Source: Limnohabitans sp. (GTDB lineage Bacteria > Pseudomonadota > Gammaproteobacteria > Burkholderiales > Burkholderiaceae_C). From it: 64,000 bases of DNA. A program made the position numbers and the translations under genes. Under the pieces are notes generated by a model. It was not told the DNA's origin and searched no databases. It saw only the letters and a program-made list of their open reading frames with translations. The stretch lies in NCBI GenBank assembly GCA_030158125.1, contig JAOATL010000004.1, forward strand, positions 1 to 64,000, in the 5' to 3' direction. This document shows, piece by piece, positions 41,920 to 51,804 of the stretch (its first letter is position 1; every line of letters begins with the position of its first letter).

Positions 41920-43137
41920 ATGTCTCTATTCCCAAGCATGAACCACCGCGGCGTATGGATCACCACACTCATGGCCTCGGCCATCCTGATGATCACCATG
42001 GGCGCACGTCAATCCATGGGGCTTTATGTGGGGCCGCTCAACACCGACACCGGACTTGGCATCGTCACCATCAGTTTGGCCATGGCCATTGGCCAATTCG
42101 TGTGGGGCGCCATTCAACCCATTGCTGGCGCTTTTGCAGACAAATACGGCCCACGCCCAGTATTGCTTTATGGCTTGCTGATCTTGGTCATTGGCTCTGC
42201 CCTCACACCCTTTGTGACCAGCAGCATGGGCCTCATTTTGACCATGGGTGTCTTAACTGCGATGGGGGCAGGTGCATGCAGCTTCTCTGTCTTGCTGGGT
42301 GCCGCAGCGCAGCGCATGCCGACGGAGTCTCGCGGCGTGGCATCAGGCATCATCAATGCAGGCGGGTCTTTTGGCCAATTCGTTTTTGCGCCCATCATTC
42401 AAAAATTAATTCAATGGATGGGATGGATGGGGTCGATGTGGTCCATGGCCGCGGTGACCTTGCTGGCCATTCCACTTTTGAATCGTTTAACCAGTGACAC
42501 ACACGCACCTGCCAAAGCCCCCGATCCGGAAGGTGGACTGAAGAAGGCTGTTCGCGATGCAATGCACAACCCAAGCTACCTGCTCTTGCACCTCGGTTTT
42601 TTCACCTGCGGCTTTCACATTGCCTTCTTGGTGACGCATCTGCCAACCGAAGTCGGTCTGTGTGGTCTGAGCCCTGCTGTGGCAAGCTGGTCATTGGCCA
42701 TCATTGGCCTGGCCAATATTTTAGGCAGCTTGTACGCCGGCTCCTGCGTGAATGTGTATCGCAGCAAATATGTGTTGGCCATCATGTACAGCTCACGTGC
42801 TGTTTTGGTGGGGCTTTATCTCATCGCCCCTAAAACCGAATGGACCTTTTATGCATTTGCAGTGGGTCTGGGTTTTACGTGGTTGGCAACAGTGCCACCA
42901 ACGGCCGCCTTGGTTGGCAAATTGTTTGGCATTCGCTACTTGGCTACCTTGTTTGGTCTCACGCTTTTGTCTCACCAAATTGGCGGCTTTTTGGGGGCCT
43001 ATCTCGGTGGTTTGGCCCTCACCGTGAACGGCGACTATCAATGGATGTGGTGGGCCGACATTGCCCTGTCCGCCTTGGCGGGCCTGATCAACTTGCCCAT
43101 CAAGGAGGCGCCCATTCTCAAACTGCAAGCGGCTTGA
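41920..43137 (+). CDS. MFS transporter (OFA/NarK-like)
   Basis: Inner-membrane carrier of 405 aa with about 12 predicted helices. The MFS loop between helices 2 and 3 reads GAFADKYGPRPVLLYG, and the helix 4-5 region has VASGIINAGGSFGQFVFAP. It resembles oxalate/formate-type antiporters and other monocarboxylate MFS carriers. The ATG at 41920 begins MSLFPSMNHRGVWITT; a second ATG six codons on is also possible. A Bug-type binding protein gene follows; the substrate is unknown. Confidence 0.86.
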   Translation: MSLFPSMNHRGVWITTLMASAILMITMGARQSMGLYVGPLNTDTGLGIVTISLAMAIGQFVWGAIQPIAGAFADKYGPRPVLLYGLLILVIGSALTPFVTSSMGLILTMGVLTAMGAGACSFSVLLGAAAQRMPTESRGVASGIINAGGSFGQFVFAPIIQKLIQWMGWMGSMWSMAAVTLLAIPLLNRLTSDTHAPAKAPDPEGGLKKAVRDAMHNPSYLLLHLGFFTCGFHIAFLVTHLPTEVGLCGLSPAVASWSLAIIGLANILGSLYAGSCVNVYRSKYVLAIMYSSRAVLVGLYLIAPKTEWTFYAFAVGLGFTWLATVPPTAALVGKLFGIRYLATLFGLTLLSHQIGGFLGAYLGGLALTVNGDYQWMWWADIALSALAGLINLPIKEAPILKLQAA

Positions 43138-43183
43138 TGATGTGAGATTTTCACACGCTTGCGCGCCCTCATGGTTGAACCCG

Positions 43184-43211
43184 TTGACAAAGACACGCAC
43201 GTTCCTAAACT
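43184..43211 (+). promoter_or_regulatory. Sigma70-like promoter upstream of a Bug protein gene
   Basis: TTGACA (43184-43189) and TAAACT (43206-43211) with a 16-base spacer, about 55 bases before the ATG at 43266. The -35 hexamer is perfect and the -10 has four of six consensus bases. Confidence 0.5.
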
Positions 43212-43265
43212 GAGACAACGACTCACACTTTGCGCGTCACCTTCTCATCTTTCACGGACTCAGCT

Positions 43266-44240
43266 ATGAAATTTTGCAAAATGCTTGCTCTCGCCAGCGT
43301 TGCTTGCCTTGGACTCTCCATGTCAATCTTGAGTCAAGCACAAAATTTTCCGCAAAAAAATATTCAGGTCGTGGTGCCTGTCGCAGCGGGTGGTGGCACC
43401 GACTTGTTGGCGCGCAACTTAAGTCAGCGCGTGAGCGAAATTTTGGGACAGCCATTGGTCGTGGAGAACAAGTTAGGGGCCGGCGGAAACATTGGCGTGG
43501 AATACGTCATGAAGGCCAAGCCCGATGGTTACACCCTGCTGGTCAGCCCCGCCACCATCGCTACCAATGTGGCTGTATATCGAAAACTGCCCTATGACTT
43601 GATCAAAGACTTACAGGCCATCACCTTGATTGGCCAAACGGGTGTGGTGCTGGTGGTTCACCCGTCCGTCAAAGTCAACAATCTCAAAGAGTTCATTGAT
43701 TTGATGAAGTCCAAGAATGGCGACATGAACTACGGCTCTGCTGGCTTAGGAAGCCCTCAGCATTTGCAGGCAGAGTTTTTCAACCAGCTGGTGGGCATTA
43801 AATCAAATCACATTCCTTACAAAGGCCAAGCGCAGGCCATGAACGATCTAATTGGTGGCCAACTGCAATACATGTTCAGCCCCATTCAAAATGCACTGCC
43901 TCAAATTCAGCAAGGTCGATTAAAAGCACTCGCTGTGGCTTCAGCCTCCAGGCACAAAGCCATGCCACAAGTGCCCACCTTGAACGAACAAGGCTACCAG
44001 GGCGTTGAGTTGACAAATTGGTTTGCGGTGTATGCGCCTGTCAACACGCCACCGGCCGTCGTGAAAAAATTGAATGAGGCCTTTTTACAGGCCGGTAAAG
44101 AGCAAAAAATGAAAGAAAAGCTCGACACGCTTGGCTTTGAAAGCTTTTTCACAACAGCCGATGAGGCGACCGATTTCATGCGTTCGGAAATTGTGCGGTG
44201 GGCCCGCGTTGCAGCTTACGCTGGCATCAAAGCAGAATAA
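43266..44240 (+). CDS. Bug/TctC family periplasmic binding protein
   Basis: Periplasmic tripartite-tricarboxylate-type receptor of 324 aa. A signal peptide ends near SQAQ. Family marks: FPQKNIQVVVPVAAGGGTDLL, VVENKLGAGGNIG, KPDGYTLLV, INYG-like MNYGSAGLGSPQHLQAEFF, IPYKGQAQAMNDLIGGQLQYMF and, near the end, VPTLNEQGYQG. Such receptors usually bind small carboxylates. No TctA/TctB membrane genes are adjacent, which is common for Bug proteins in this group. The ATG at 43266 gives the proper signal peptide. Confidence 0.93.
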   Translation: MKFCKMLALASVACLGLSMSILSQAQNFPQKNIQVVVPVAAGGGTDLLARNLSQRVSEILGQPLVVENKLGAGGNIGVEYVMKAKPDGYTLLVSPATIATNVAVYRKLPYDLIKDLQAITLIGQTGVVLVVHPSVKVNNLKEFIDLMKSKNGDMNYGSAGLGSPQHLQAEFFNQLVGIKSNHIPYKGQAQAMNDLIGGQLQYMFSPIQNALPQIQQGRLKALAVASASRHKAMPQVPTLNEQGYQGVELTNWFAVYAPVNTPPAVVKKLNEAFLQAGKEQKMKEKLDTLGFESFFTTADEATDFMRSEIVRWARVAAYAGIKAE

Positions 44241-44310
44241 GGCCCCAGTCTTCTGCCCACGCGTCTGAAAACAGCCGTGTCAATACAGGTAGCGGGGCCA
44301 GGTGGCGTAT

Positions 44311-44338
44311 TATCGGCAAAGACTTATATTGACCGATA
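44311..44338. promoter_or_regulatory. Dyad TATCGG-N16-CCGATA before purT
   Basis: Six-base arms at 44311-44316 and 44333-44338, ending 11 bases before the purT ATG. Placement over the likely translation-start region would fit an operator or an mRNA fold. Only symmetry supports it. Confidence 0.25.
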
Positions 44339-44349
44339 GTGGTTTCATC

Positions 44350-45489
44350 ATGAAAAAAATCCTCCTTCTAGGTTCAGGCGAACTAGGCAAAGAATTCGTC
44401 ATCAGCGCCAAACGATTGGGCTGTCATGTCATTGCTTGCGACAGCTATGTGGGCGCACCTGCCATGCAAGTGGCCGATGAATTTGAAGTCTTCAGCATGC
44501 TGGATGAAGCGCCATTGCGTGCAGCCATTGCCAAGCACCAACCCGATTTGATCGTGCCCGAAATTGAGGCCATTCGCACCGAAGTCTTGCTGGACGTCGA
44601 AAAAGAAGGCTTCGAAGTGATCCCCAGCGCACGCGCTGCCAACCTCACCATGAACCGCGATCGCATTCGCGACGTGGCCGTGGGTTTGGGTGTTCGCACA
44701 GCCAAATTCAACTACGCAGAATCCAGTGATGCACTCATGTCACAGGCCAAAGCCATTGGTTTTCCGGTGGTGATCAAACCCGTCATGAGCTCTTCAGGCA
44801 AAGGTCAGAGTGTGGCCAAGACCGAAGCGGACATTCAAGCCAGCTGGGACTATGCCTGCGCAGGAATGCGCGGCGATCGTGAAAAAGTCATCGTCGAAGA
44901 GTTCATCAATTTTGAATTCGAAATCACTTTGCTGACCATTCGTCAACGCCATGGAACAACCTTGTTCTGCCCCCCCATTGGCCACGTGCAAGAACGCGGC
45001 GACTACCAATACAGCTGGCAACCGCAAGCCATGGCGCCTGAGTATCTAAAGGCCGCGCAAGAAATGGCCGAAAAAGTCACAGCCGATTTGGGCGGCGCAG
45101 GTTTGTTTGGCGTCGAGTTTTTCGTCACAGCCAAGGAAGTGATCTTCAGCGAACTGAGCCCACGTCCGCACGACACGGGCATGGTGACCTTGATCAGTCA
45201 AAATTTGAGTGAGTTTGATTTGCACGCACGTGCCGTTCTGGGTCTGCCCATTCCCGCCATTGAATGTGTGGAAGGGGCCAGTGCCGTGGTGCTGGCAGAC
45301 CGTGAAGGCAAGCACCCCAGCTTCTCTGGCGTCTCGGCTGCGCTACAAGAACCTGGCGTCGATGTACGCATCTTTGGAAAACCCACCACGCGCCCGTTCA
45401 GACGCATGGCAGTCGCTTTGGCCAAAGGTGACAAAGCCTTGGCGCGCGCCCAAGCGGCAGCAGCCAAGATCAGCGTGCACGTGTCGTAA
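44350..45489 (+). CDS. purT: Formate-dependent phosphoribosylglycinamide formyltransferase (GAR transformylase 2)
   Basis: ATP-grasp enzyme of 379 aa that makes formyl-GAR from GAR, formate and ATP in purine synthesis. The start [15 protein letters not shown], the NTMNRD-like region [14 protein letters not shown], the [18 protein letters not shown] loop and [16 protein letters not shown] are diagnostic of PurT. The ATG at 44350 is used because the open frame upstream does not match. It is followed by two hairpins and ends convergently with a nitroreductase-family gene. Confidence 0.95.
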   Translation: MKKILLLGSGELGKEFVISAKRLGCHVIACDSYVGAPAMQVADEFEVFSMLDEAPLRAAIAKHQPDLIVPEIEAIRTEVLLDVEKEGFEVIPSARAANLTMNRDRIRDVAVGLGVRTAKFNYAESSDALMSQAKAIGFPVVIKPVMSSSGKGQSVAKTEADIQASWDYACAGMRGDREKVIVEEFINFEFEITLLTIRQRHGTTLFCPPIGHVQERGDYQYSWQPQAMAPEYLKAAQEMAEKVTADLGGAGLFGVEFFVTAKEVIFSELSPRPHDTGMVTLISQNLSEFDLHARAVLGLPIPAIECVEGASAVVLADREGKHPSFSGVSAALQEPGVDVRIFGKPTTRPFRRMAVALAKGDKALARAQAAAAKISVHVS

Positions 45490-45494
45490 AAGGA

Positions 45495-45512
45495 AAGGGG
45501 CTTTCGCCCCTT
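45495..45512. terminator. Stem-loop after purT (first of a pair)
   Basis: AAGGGGC-TTTC-GCCCCTT, seven-base stem with a tetraloop, 5 bases after the purT stop. It is followed by TGTCGTC rather than a T-tract, so on its own it is a weak terminator; it probably works with the next hairpin. Confidence 0.6.
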
Positions 45513-45520
45513 GTCGTCAA

Positions 45521-45542
45521 AAAAGGTGCAGTCGCACCTTTT
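45521..45542. terminator. Bidirectional terminator between purT and the nitroreductase-family gene
   Basis: AAAAGGTGC-AGTC-GCACCTTTT: a nine-base perfect stem with a tetraloop, with an A-tract on the left and a T-tract on the right. It can terminate transcripts from either side and sits between two convergent stops (45489 and 45546). Confidence 0.85.
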
Positions 45543-45545
45543 AAA

Positions 45546-46181
45546 TTACTTCACTTCCGTGATGAATTTGTCGTTGGTGCGGCGAACTTTTTTCATGTTG
45601 ACCAACCAGTCTTTGTCGGCCTCCCGGTAGCCCAAGGGCAAGATCACGGTGCTGCGCAAACCGCGTGCAGTCAATCCCAAAATCTCATCGACTTTGGCTG
45701 GGTTAAAACCTTCCATAGGTGTTGCATCCACCTCTTGCTCAGCAGCGGCAATGAGGGCGGTGCCCAAAGCGATGTAAGACTGCTTGGCAGCATGTTGAAA
45801 GTTGGCTTCAGCACCCTTGGCAGGATAGTTTGCCAACAACATCTTGCGATAATTTTCAGCGCCTTCATTGACAAAGCCGCGCACTTCATTGTTGTAGTCA
45901 AACATCATGTTGATGCGGTCTGCGGTGTAATCGTTCCAAGCGGCAAACACCAGAAGGTGTGAGCCTTCTGTAATTTGCGCTTGGTTGTTTGCGGCCGCTT
46001 GAATTTGTGCGCGCACTTCAGGGTTGGTCACCACAAATACTTCGTAGGGTTGCAAACCACTGGAGGTGGCAGTCAAGCGGATGGCTTCCAGAATCCGTTG
46101 CACTTTGTCTTCGGACACGGCCTTTGAGGGGTCCATTTTTTTGGTGGCATAACGCCAATTCAGGGCTTTCAGCAAATCCAT
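45546..46181 (-). CDS. Nitroreductase-family NAD(P)H oxidoreductase
   Basis: Soluble FMN enzyme of 211 aa. It begins LLKALNWRYATKKMDPSK, the arrangement of NfnB/YodC-type proteins, with the FMN-contacting segment RLTATSSGLQPYEVFVV and near the C-terminus ILPLGYREADKDWL. Length fits the family. The physiological substrate is unknown; such enzymes reduce quinones or nitro compounds in vitro. It ends convergently with purT at a bidirectional terminator and is divergent from an MFS gene. Confidence 0.9.
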   Translation of the reverse strand: MDLLKALNWRYATKKMDPSKAVSEDKVQRILEAIRLTATSSGLQPYEVFVVTNPEVRAQIQAAANNQAQITEGSHLLVFAAWNDYTADRINMMFDYNNEVRGFVNEGAENYRKMLLANYPAKGAEANFQHAAKQSYIALGTALIAAAEQEVDATPMEGFNPAKVDEILGLTARGLRSTVILPLGYREADKDWLVNMKKVRRTNDKFITEVK

Positions 46182-46304
46182 TTCGAAATTTCCATTCAGT
46201 TAAAACAACACGCGAGTGTAATCGGCTTGATCGTTTTGTTCACAGCCGACTCAATTAGCCTGGCATCTGGCAAGAAGGCGCCCCCAACAAGTTAGGATCA
46301 CGAC

Positions 46305-47498
46305 ATGTCTAATTGGCTGCCACTCTTTGCAACGCTGTTCATCCAGGCCATGGTCGCTATGGCTTTGCTGACCCTCCCTGTGATGGCACCTGTGGCCGCA
46401 AAAGCTTTGGAAGTTTCACCTGCACTGGTGGGTGTTTATGTGGCCATCACCTATGCGGGTGCCATGTTTGCCAGCCTCACCTCAGGCACCACGGTCAGCC
46501 GCTTGGGGCCGATTCGGGTCAGTCAATGGGGCTTGGTGTTGTGCGCCGCGGGTCTTTGTCTGTGTGCTGTGCCATGGCTGCCTGCCATAGGCTTGGGCGC
46601 ATTGCTCATCGGACTGGGTTACGGCCCCATCACGCCAGCCAGCTCCCAAATATTGGCCAGAACCACCCCTCCCGAACAGATGGCATTGGTCTTTTCGATC
46701 AAACAAACAGGCGTTCCCGTGGGCGCCATGATGGCCGGCGCCATCGTGCCAACCCTCATGATGGGCATCGGTTGGCAATGGAGCTTGGCGGTGGTTGCCC
46801 TAGCTTGCCTCGCCAGTGCGTTGTTGTCGCAGGTTATGCGCGAAGACTTGGACGATTTAAGACAAGCCAATTTACCCTTCCAAATGGGCACCCTCACCTC
46901 GCCTTTGCGCATGGTGTTGGGGCACCGTGCTCTGACCACCATGGCGGCCTGCTCATTCATGTTTTCCATGGTTCAGATGTCCTTGACAACCTATTTGGTC
47001 ACCTATCTACACGATGACCTGACCTACGGCATGGTGAGTGCAGGACTGTTGCTGTCGGTCACGCAAATGGGCGGCATTGGTGGGCGCATTGCCTGGGGTA
47101 TGGTGGCAGACCGTTGGATGGGCACTCAAAAAACACTCGCCTTGCTGGCCTGCCTGATGGCCACGAGTGCCTTGGCCACGGCGCTACTGCTGCCCGTGAT
47201 ACCCCCATGGGGTGTTTGGGGCATTTTGCTGGTCTTCGGTGCCTCAGCCATTGGCTGGAATGGTGTTTACTTGGCCGAAGTGGCAAGGCAAGCGCCCGAG
47301 GGAAAAGCCAGTATGGCCACCGGCGGCACACTCACCTTTACATTTTTAGGGGTGGTCATTGGCCCCCCTCTGTTTGGCGCATTGTCGTCCGCTTTTGGCA
47401 CGTATCGCGCTGGCTTCTTGGCACTGGTCGTGACATCTGGTTTGTGCGCTTGGGTACTTTACCGGCTTAAGCCAAGTGCCGAGCTTGTGTCCGAATAA
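46305..47498 (+). CDS. MFS transporter
   Basis: Inner-membrane carrier of 397 aa with about 12 hydrophobic helices. The helix 2-3 loop is [14 protein letters not shown], and helix 5 carries the antiporter-like [17 protein letters not shown]. The pattern resembles the cyanate/aromatic-acid MFS groups, but the substrate cannot be named. A TTAGGA site precedes the ATG. Its 3' end overlaps the 3' end of the convergent GMC gene by 32 bases. Confidence 0.87.
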   Translation: MSNWLPLFATLFIQAMVAMALLTLPVMAPVAAKALEVSPALVGVYVAITYAGAMFASLTSGTTVSRLGPIRVSQWGLVLCAAGLCLCAVPWLPAIGLGALLIGLGYGPITPASSQILARTTPPEQMALVFSIKQTGVPVGAMMAGAIVPTLMMGIGWQWSLAVVALACLASALLSQVMREDLDDLRQANLPFQMGTLTSPLRMVLGHRALTTMAACSFMFSMVQMSLTTYLVTYLHDDLTYGMVSAGLLLSVTQMGGIGGRIAWGMVADRWMGTQKTLALLACLMATSALATALLLPVIPPWGVWGILLVFGASAIGWNGVYLAEVARQAPEGKASMATGGTLTFTFLGVVIGPPLFGALSSAFGTYRAGFLALVVTSGLCAWVLYRLKPSAELVSE

Positions 47499-49086
47499 AG
47501 TCGGCCCCCTTTTCAGCAATCATGATGGTGGGTGCGTTGGTATTGCCAGACACAAGATGCGGCATGACAGAGGCGTCGATCACCCTCAAATTTTGCAAAC
47601 CGTGCACACGCAATTCCGAATCAACTACGGCCAGGGGGTCGGTTGCCGGACCCATTTTGCAAGTACCCACAGGATGGTATTCCGTGTCGGAGTGATCTCT
47701 TAAAAAGTTTTCGACCTGCGCTGGATCGTTGCCCGTCAACGGGTAAAGCATCTGCCCTTGATAGCTTGACAAACCAGCTGATGACATGATTTTCAATCCC
47801 AACTGAGTGCCCGCAACCATGGTTTGCAGATCTGCCTTGTCTTTGAAAAATGCAGGATCGATCAGTGGTTTTTCCATAGGATTGCGACTGGCCAAACTCA
47901 GGCTACCGCGACTTTTGGGACGCATCAATGTCACATGCAATGTGAAGCCATGGCCCCAGTGCATTTTTCTGGCATGGTCATCCACAATGCCCGTGCACAA
48001 GGCCAATTGAATGTTGGGATACGCCGAGTTGCCTTCGGTGGAAACAAAGCCTTGCGTCTCAGACACGTTGGAGGTAATCCAGCCGGTACGTTGCGTGCGC
48101 CACTCCCACATGGCTTTGAGCATGTACCAAGTGCCTCGCAACGAAAAGCCCATGGCATCTTTGATTTTGGGTGTTTTATAAATCAAAACAGTGGTCACAT
48201 GGTCTTGCAAATTCTGACCTACACCTGGCAACTCATGGACCACGGGAATGCCCATGTCTTGCAAATGCAGCGCTGGGCCAATGCCTGACAACATGAGCAA
48301 CTGCGGCGAACCAAAAGCGCCGCCTGACAAGATGACTTCTTTGCGGGCACGCACTTCGTGTGGCACACCGTTGATGCTGTAACGCACACCAACAGCACGC
48401 TGACCGTCCATCACAATTTGCGTGGCATGCGCATGCGACACCACTTGCAAGTTCGCTTGGTGTTGGTGCGGCTCGATGTAAGCCCGCGCAGCGTTCCAAC
48501 GTTCGCCAGACTTTTGGGTCACTTGCCCTGGTGAAACACCATATTGCTGTTCGCCGTTGTAGTCGGGGTTAAACGGAATGCCCTGCTCTTGGCAGGCTTG
48601 AACAAAGGCCTTGTTCAATGGGCTGGGGCTTCTAAGGTAACTGACATTCAAAGGGCCACCAACGCCCCGGTAGGCCGTGGCACCAAAGCATTCGTTGTTT
48701 TCAGATTTTTTAAAATACGGCAGCACTTCTTGATAAGACCAACCCGTGTTGCCTAAGTTGGACCAACTGTTGTAGTCCTGTGAGTTGCCTCGGGTGTAGA
48801 CCATGGCGTTGATAGAAGAGCTCCCCCCCATCACTTTGCCGCGCGGCTGAAAACCTTTTCGGCCATTAAAACCTGCTTGCGGTAGGGTGTTGTAACCCCA
48901 GCTGTTGATGTTCAAAGAGGCCGTGGCAGCAAACCCAAGCGGCGCCCTGACGAAGACGGAATTATCTGGGCCACCCGCCTCCAACAAGCACACAGTGTGA
49001 TGCAAGTCTTCGCTTAACCTGCCGGCAACACAGCAACCTGCCGAGCCACCCCCCACCACCACGTAGTCAAATTCTGAATGGGTCAT
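47467..49086 (-). CDS. GMC family oxidoreductase (choline/alcohol dehydrogenase type)
   Basis: FAD-dependent alcohol dehydrogenase of 539 aa. The N-terminal dinucleotide fold [19 protein letters not shown], the GMC signature [18 protein letters not shown], the second signature [18 protein letters not shown], and the C-terminal active-site His in [12 protein letters not shown] and the Asn of SGNTNAPT are intact. A GGTAA site precedes the ATG at 49086, 4 bases after the alkylsulfatase stop, so the two are in one operon. An alcohol released by the sulfatase is the likely substrate, as for AlkJ-type members. Confidence 0.92.
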   Translation of the reverse strand: MTHSEFDYVVVGGGSAGCCVAGRLSEDLHHTVCLLEAGGPDNSVFVRAPLGFAATASLNINSWGYNTLPQAGFNGRKGFQPRGKVMGGSSSINAMVYTRGNSQDYNSWSNLGNTGWSYQEVLPYFKKSENNECFGATAYRGVGGPLNVSYLRSPSPLNKAFVQACQEQGIPFNPDYNGEQQYGVSPGQVTQKSGERWNAARAYIEPHQHQANLQVVSHAHATQIVMDGQRAVGVRYSINGVPHEVRARKEVILSGGAFGSPQLLMLSGIGPALHLQDMGIPVVHELPGVGQNLQDHVTTVLIYKTPKIKDAMGFSLRGTWYMLKAMWEWRTQRTGWITSNVSETQGFVSTEGNSAYPNIQLALCTGIVDDHARKMHWGHGFTLHVTLMRPKSRGSLSLASRNPMEKPLIDPAFFKDKADLQTMVAGTQLGLKIMSSAGLSSYQGQMLYPLTGNDPAQVENFLRDHSDTEYHPVGTCKMGPATDPLAVVDSELRVHGLQNLRVIDASVMPHLVSGNTNAPTIMIAEKGADFIRTQARHLA

Positions 49087-49090
49087 GTTA

Positions 49091-51052
49091 TTACCTCGTG
49101 ACAATGGGAAAATTACCAGGCGCCTTGTCGATCATGCTGAAGAACAAAGCAAGATCGAGCGTACTGCCTTCAATTTTGGTTTGATCGGACAACACCAAAT
49201 CTTTGCCATTGGCTTGACCAAGCACCATTTTCATAAAAAAAGGCCGCGTCAAGGTCAGTGTTGCATTGGCATCGTGCGCTGGTTTTTGTTGAACATGGTG
49301 AAGCACAGAATTATTCAAGGTCAACACAAATTTCTGATGTGTGTCGGAAAAAATCAAATTGATTTTGAGTTTTTTCCCTTCGGCCTTGTTGGCATTGACT
49401 GATGCAGCCATCGCTTCTAGAAAGCGCTCAACCGGCGTCTGAATGAGCATGTCAAGAAGTCCATCACGCGACATGCCTTTGTCGGGGGGGCCTTCACGCA
49501 ACTCCAACGCGCCAGTGAGATAAAAGTTACGCCATGCCGACGACTCTGATGCATAGCCCAGCTTCTCAAACGTCAAGGCCAGCAAGGCCTTGATCTGTTC
49601 ATGTTGAGGCGACACGTAAACCGCGTGCTTGAGCAACTCTGCCGCCCAGCGCAACTCGCCCTTGGCAACAGCCTCTTGTGCCGCAGCATAGACTTTGTCG
49701 ACGCCGCCCATCAAGTTGACATATCTTTCTGAGGCCTGAAGCGCTGGCAAGGGGTCTAGATTGGCCGGATGCGCATCGAACCAGCCCATGTAGTTTTGAT
49801 AGACCGCCTTCACGTTGTGACGCACTGTGCCGTAGTAGCCACGGACGCTTAAATGTGCATCCAGCGAAGGCGGCAGTTTCAGTATTTCTGAAATTTCGGA
49901 GGCATTCAAACCCGCGTTCATGTGTCGCACAGTTTGATCGTGGATGAATTGATATGTGTCGCGCTGCTTTGCGATGAAGTCTTGGATTTGAGGTTTTCCC
50001 CACACCGGCCAATGGTGTTGGTTGAAAACCACCTCTGAGTTTTGCACGTGACGCAGTGAATCATCCAAGTAGGAGGCCCACTTATTGGCATCGCGCACCT
50101 TGGCACCCCGCAGGGTGTACAAATTGTGCAAGGTGTGGCCCATGATTTCAGCACCGCAAAAGGCTTTGAAATCTGGCAGGTAAAACGTGAATTCGGCGGG
50201 TGCCTCGCTGCCCGGCGCATTGTGAAATACAAAACGCACGCCATCCAGCGTCATGGTTTGTTGGTTCAAATGCACCGTGGTGTTGGGCGACAAAATACCC
50301 ATCTTGCCAAATGCGACGGCTTTGCCAAGGCCATTGTCTATCAAGCCTTTTTCATTGCGGGGCAAGCGACTGCCATACATGTACATGGCACGCCGACCCA
50401 TGGCGGGACCCATGAGAATATTTTCACTGGTAGCCTCCTCCATGAAACCAGAAGGCGCCACAATGGGCAAATGACGTGCCTTGGCTTCCTGCGCACTGAC
50501 CACGCCCAATGCGCCGCCAAAATGATCTGCGTGGCTGTGCGTGAACACCAAGGCCGATACTTTGTGGGGGCCTAAATGTTTTCGTGCAAAGGCCAAAGCT
50601 GCTGCCGAGGTTTCCTGCGCCGTTAAGGCGTCAACCACAATCCAGCCTGTTTTGCCTTGAATCAGGGTCATGTTGGCTAAATCAAAACCGCGCAGTTGCC
50701 AGATGCCATCTGTCACCTTGAACAGCCCAATTTGATTGTTCAACGTGGCTTGACGCCACAAGTTGGGGTGGGTGGAGCTGGGTGCTTCGCCCTTGACAAA
50801 TCGAAAGGCATCAAAGTCCCATATTACTTTGCCCTGCTCATCTGTCACCTGACCTGTTGGGGCTGCAATGAAGCCTTTTCGAGCATCACTTTGGGCCAAC
50901 CAGTCAGGCATTTCTTGGCCACTTGCACCCAGCGATGAGGTGTCGGCAAGCTTTGATGTGACGTCGGATTTCTGGCAAGCCACCAAAACCAATGCGCCCA
51001 TCAAATAAACAATGGCACTGAATGCGCGTGTGATTGTCCAACGAAAAAACAT
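49091..51052 (-). CDS. Alkylsulfatase (SdsA1/metallo-beta-lactamase type), lipoprotein
   Basis: Exported hydrolase of 653 aa that cleaves primary alkyl sulfates such as dodecyl sulfate to the alcohol and sulfate. A hydrophobic signal ends in a lipobox (LVLVAC, Cys26). The metallo-beta-lactamase domain has THSHADHFGG near residue 170 and GAEIMGHTLHNLYTLRG, then the alkylsulfatase dimerisation domain (YVNLMGGVDKVYAAAQEA) and a C-terminal SCP2-like domain (INLIFSDTHQKFVL). The ATG at 51052 with a GGAACC site is preferred over a start that would overlap pcp. Confidence 0.9.
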   Translation of the reverse strand: MFFRWTITRAFSAIVYLMGALVLVACQKSDVTSKLADTSSLGASGQEMPDWLAQSDARKGFIAAPTGQVTDEQGKVIWDFDAFRFVKGEAPSSTHPNLWRQATLNNQIGLFKVTDGIWQLRGFDLANMTLIQGKTGWIVVDALTAQETSAAALAFARKHLGPHKVSALVFTHSHADHFGGALGVVSAQEAKARHLPIVAPSGFMEEATSENILMGPAMGRRAMYMYGSRLPRNEKGLIDNGLGKAVAFGKMGILSPNTTVHLNQQTMTLDGVRFVFHNAPGSEAPAEFTFYLPDFKAFCGAEIMGHTLHNLYTLRGAKVRDANKWASYLDDSLRHVQNSEVVFNQHHWPVWGKPQIQDFIAKQRDTYQFIHDQTVRHMNAGLNASEISEILKLPPSLDAHLSVRGYYGTVRHNVKAVYQNYMGWFDAHPANLDPLPALQASERYVNLMGGVDKVYAAAQEAVAKGELRWAAELLKHAVYVSPQHEQIKALLALTFEKLGYASESSAWRNFYLTGALELREGPPDKGMSRDGLLDMLIQTPVERFLEAMAASVNANKAEGKKLKINLIFSDTHQKFVLTLNNSVLHHVQQKPAHDANATLTLTRPFFMKMVLGQANGKDLVLSDQTKIEGSTLDLALFFSMIDKAPGNFPIVTR

Positions 51053-51065
51053 CGAGGTTCCGATC

Positions 51066-51722
51066 TCAGTGGGTGGCACCCATGCCAATTTTGACATCGC
51101 CTGTGCCATCGTTCAGATGATGCACCAAAACACCCAAGGCGCAGCGTAGCGCTTGTGACAAGGCATCAGAACTCATGCTGGCCAATGATGCACCTGCGCG
51201 CTTGGCAGCCTGCGCTGGCAAAAGCGGGACATGTACAAATCCACTGGGAATGTCCGTATTGGCCAGGATATGCTGCAAGCCATAAAACACCTGATTGCAA
51301 ACAAAGGTACCCGCTGTTTGAGAGATGGCCGCCGGATGGCCATCGGCCTTGAGCTGCGCGGCCATTTTTTTGATGGGCAACGTTGAGAAATAGGCAGCAG
51401 GCCCGTTGGCAATGACCGGCTCATCGATGGGTTGCTCGCCTGCGTTGTCAGGTATTCGCGCATCACACACATTGATCGCCACACGCTCAATGGAAAATTC
51501 GCTGCGACCATCGGCTTGTCCCAATGCAATGACGGCGACAGGTTGATGGTGATGGAGGGCAGCCGAAAGCGCGGCCAATGATTCAGAAAATACACAGGGC
51601 AACATTTCAGCCACCACCTGCACGTCTTGAATTGTTTGACCGTGCAAAATCTGCGCCACTTCCCATGAGGGATTGAGGGATTCGCCGCCAAAGGGTTCAA
51701 ATCCTGTGATCAAAATTTTCAA
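51066..51722 (-). CDS. pcp: Pyroglutamyl-peptidase I
   Basis: Cysteine peptidase of 218 aa that removes N-terminal pyroglutamate. Catalytic residues are Glu79 (SIERVAINV), Cys142 (GTFVCNQVFYG) and His164 (GFVHVPLLP). The start is a TTG at 51722: a GGGAG site lies 7 bases upstream and the product then begins with the family N-terminus KILITGFEPFGG and has the usual length. The open frame upstream would add 17 residues without match. It precedes the alkylsulfatase gene by 13 bases. Confidence 0.92.
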   Translation of the reverse strand: MKILITGFEPFGGESLNPSWEVAQILHGQTIQDVQVVAEMLPCVFSESLAALSAALHHHQPVAVIALGQADGRSEFSIERVAINVCDARIPDNAGEQPIDEPVIANGPAAYFSTLPIKKMAAQLKADGHPAAISQTAGTFVCNQVFYGLQHILANTDIPSGFVHVPLLPAQAAKRAGASLASMSSDALSQALRCALGVLVHHLNDGTGDVKIGMGATH

Positions 51723-51804
51723 AAAAATGCTCCCATTCAATTTGGCAATGACACGGCATTTATCATGGCGCATTGCATGAATTCATTTTAGGGAGGATAC
51801 CCGC

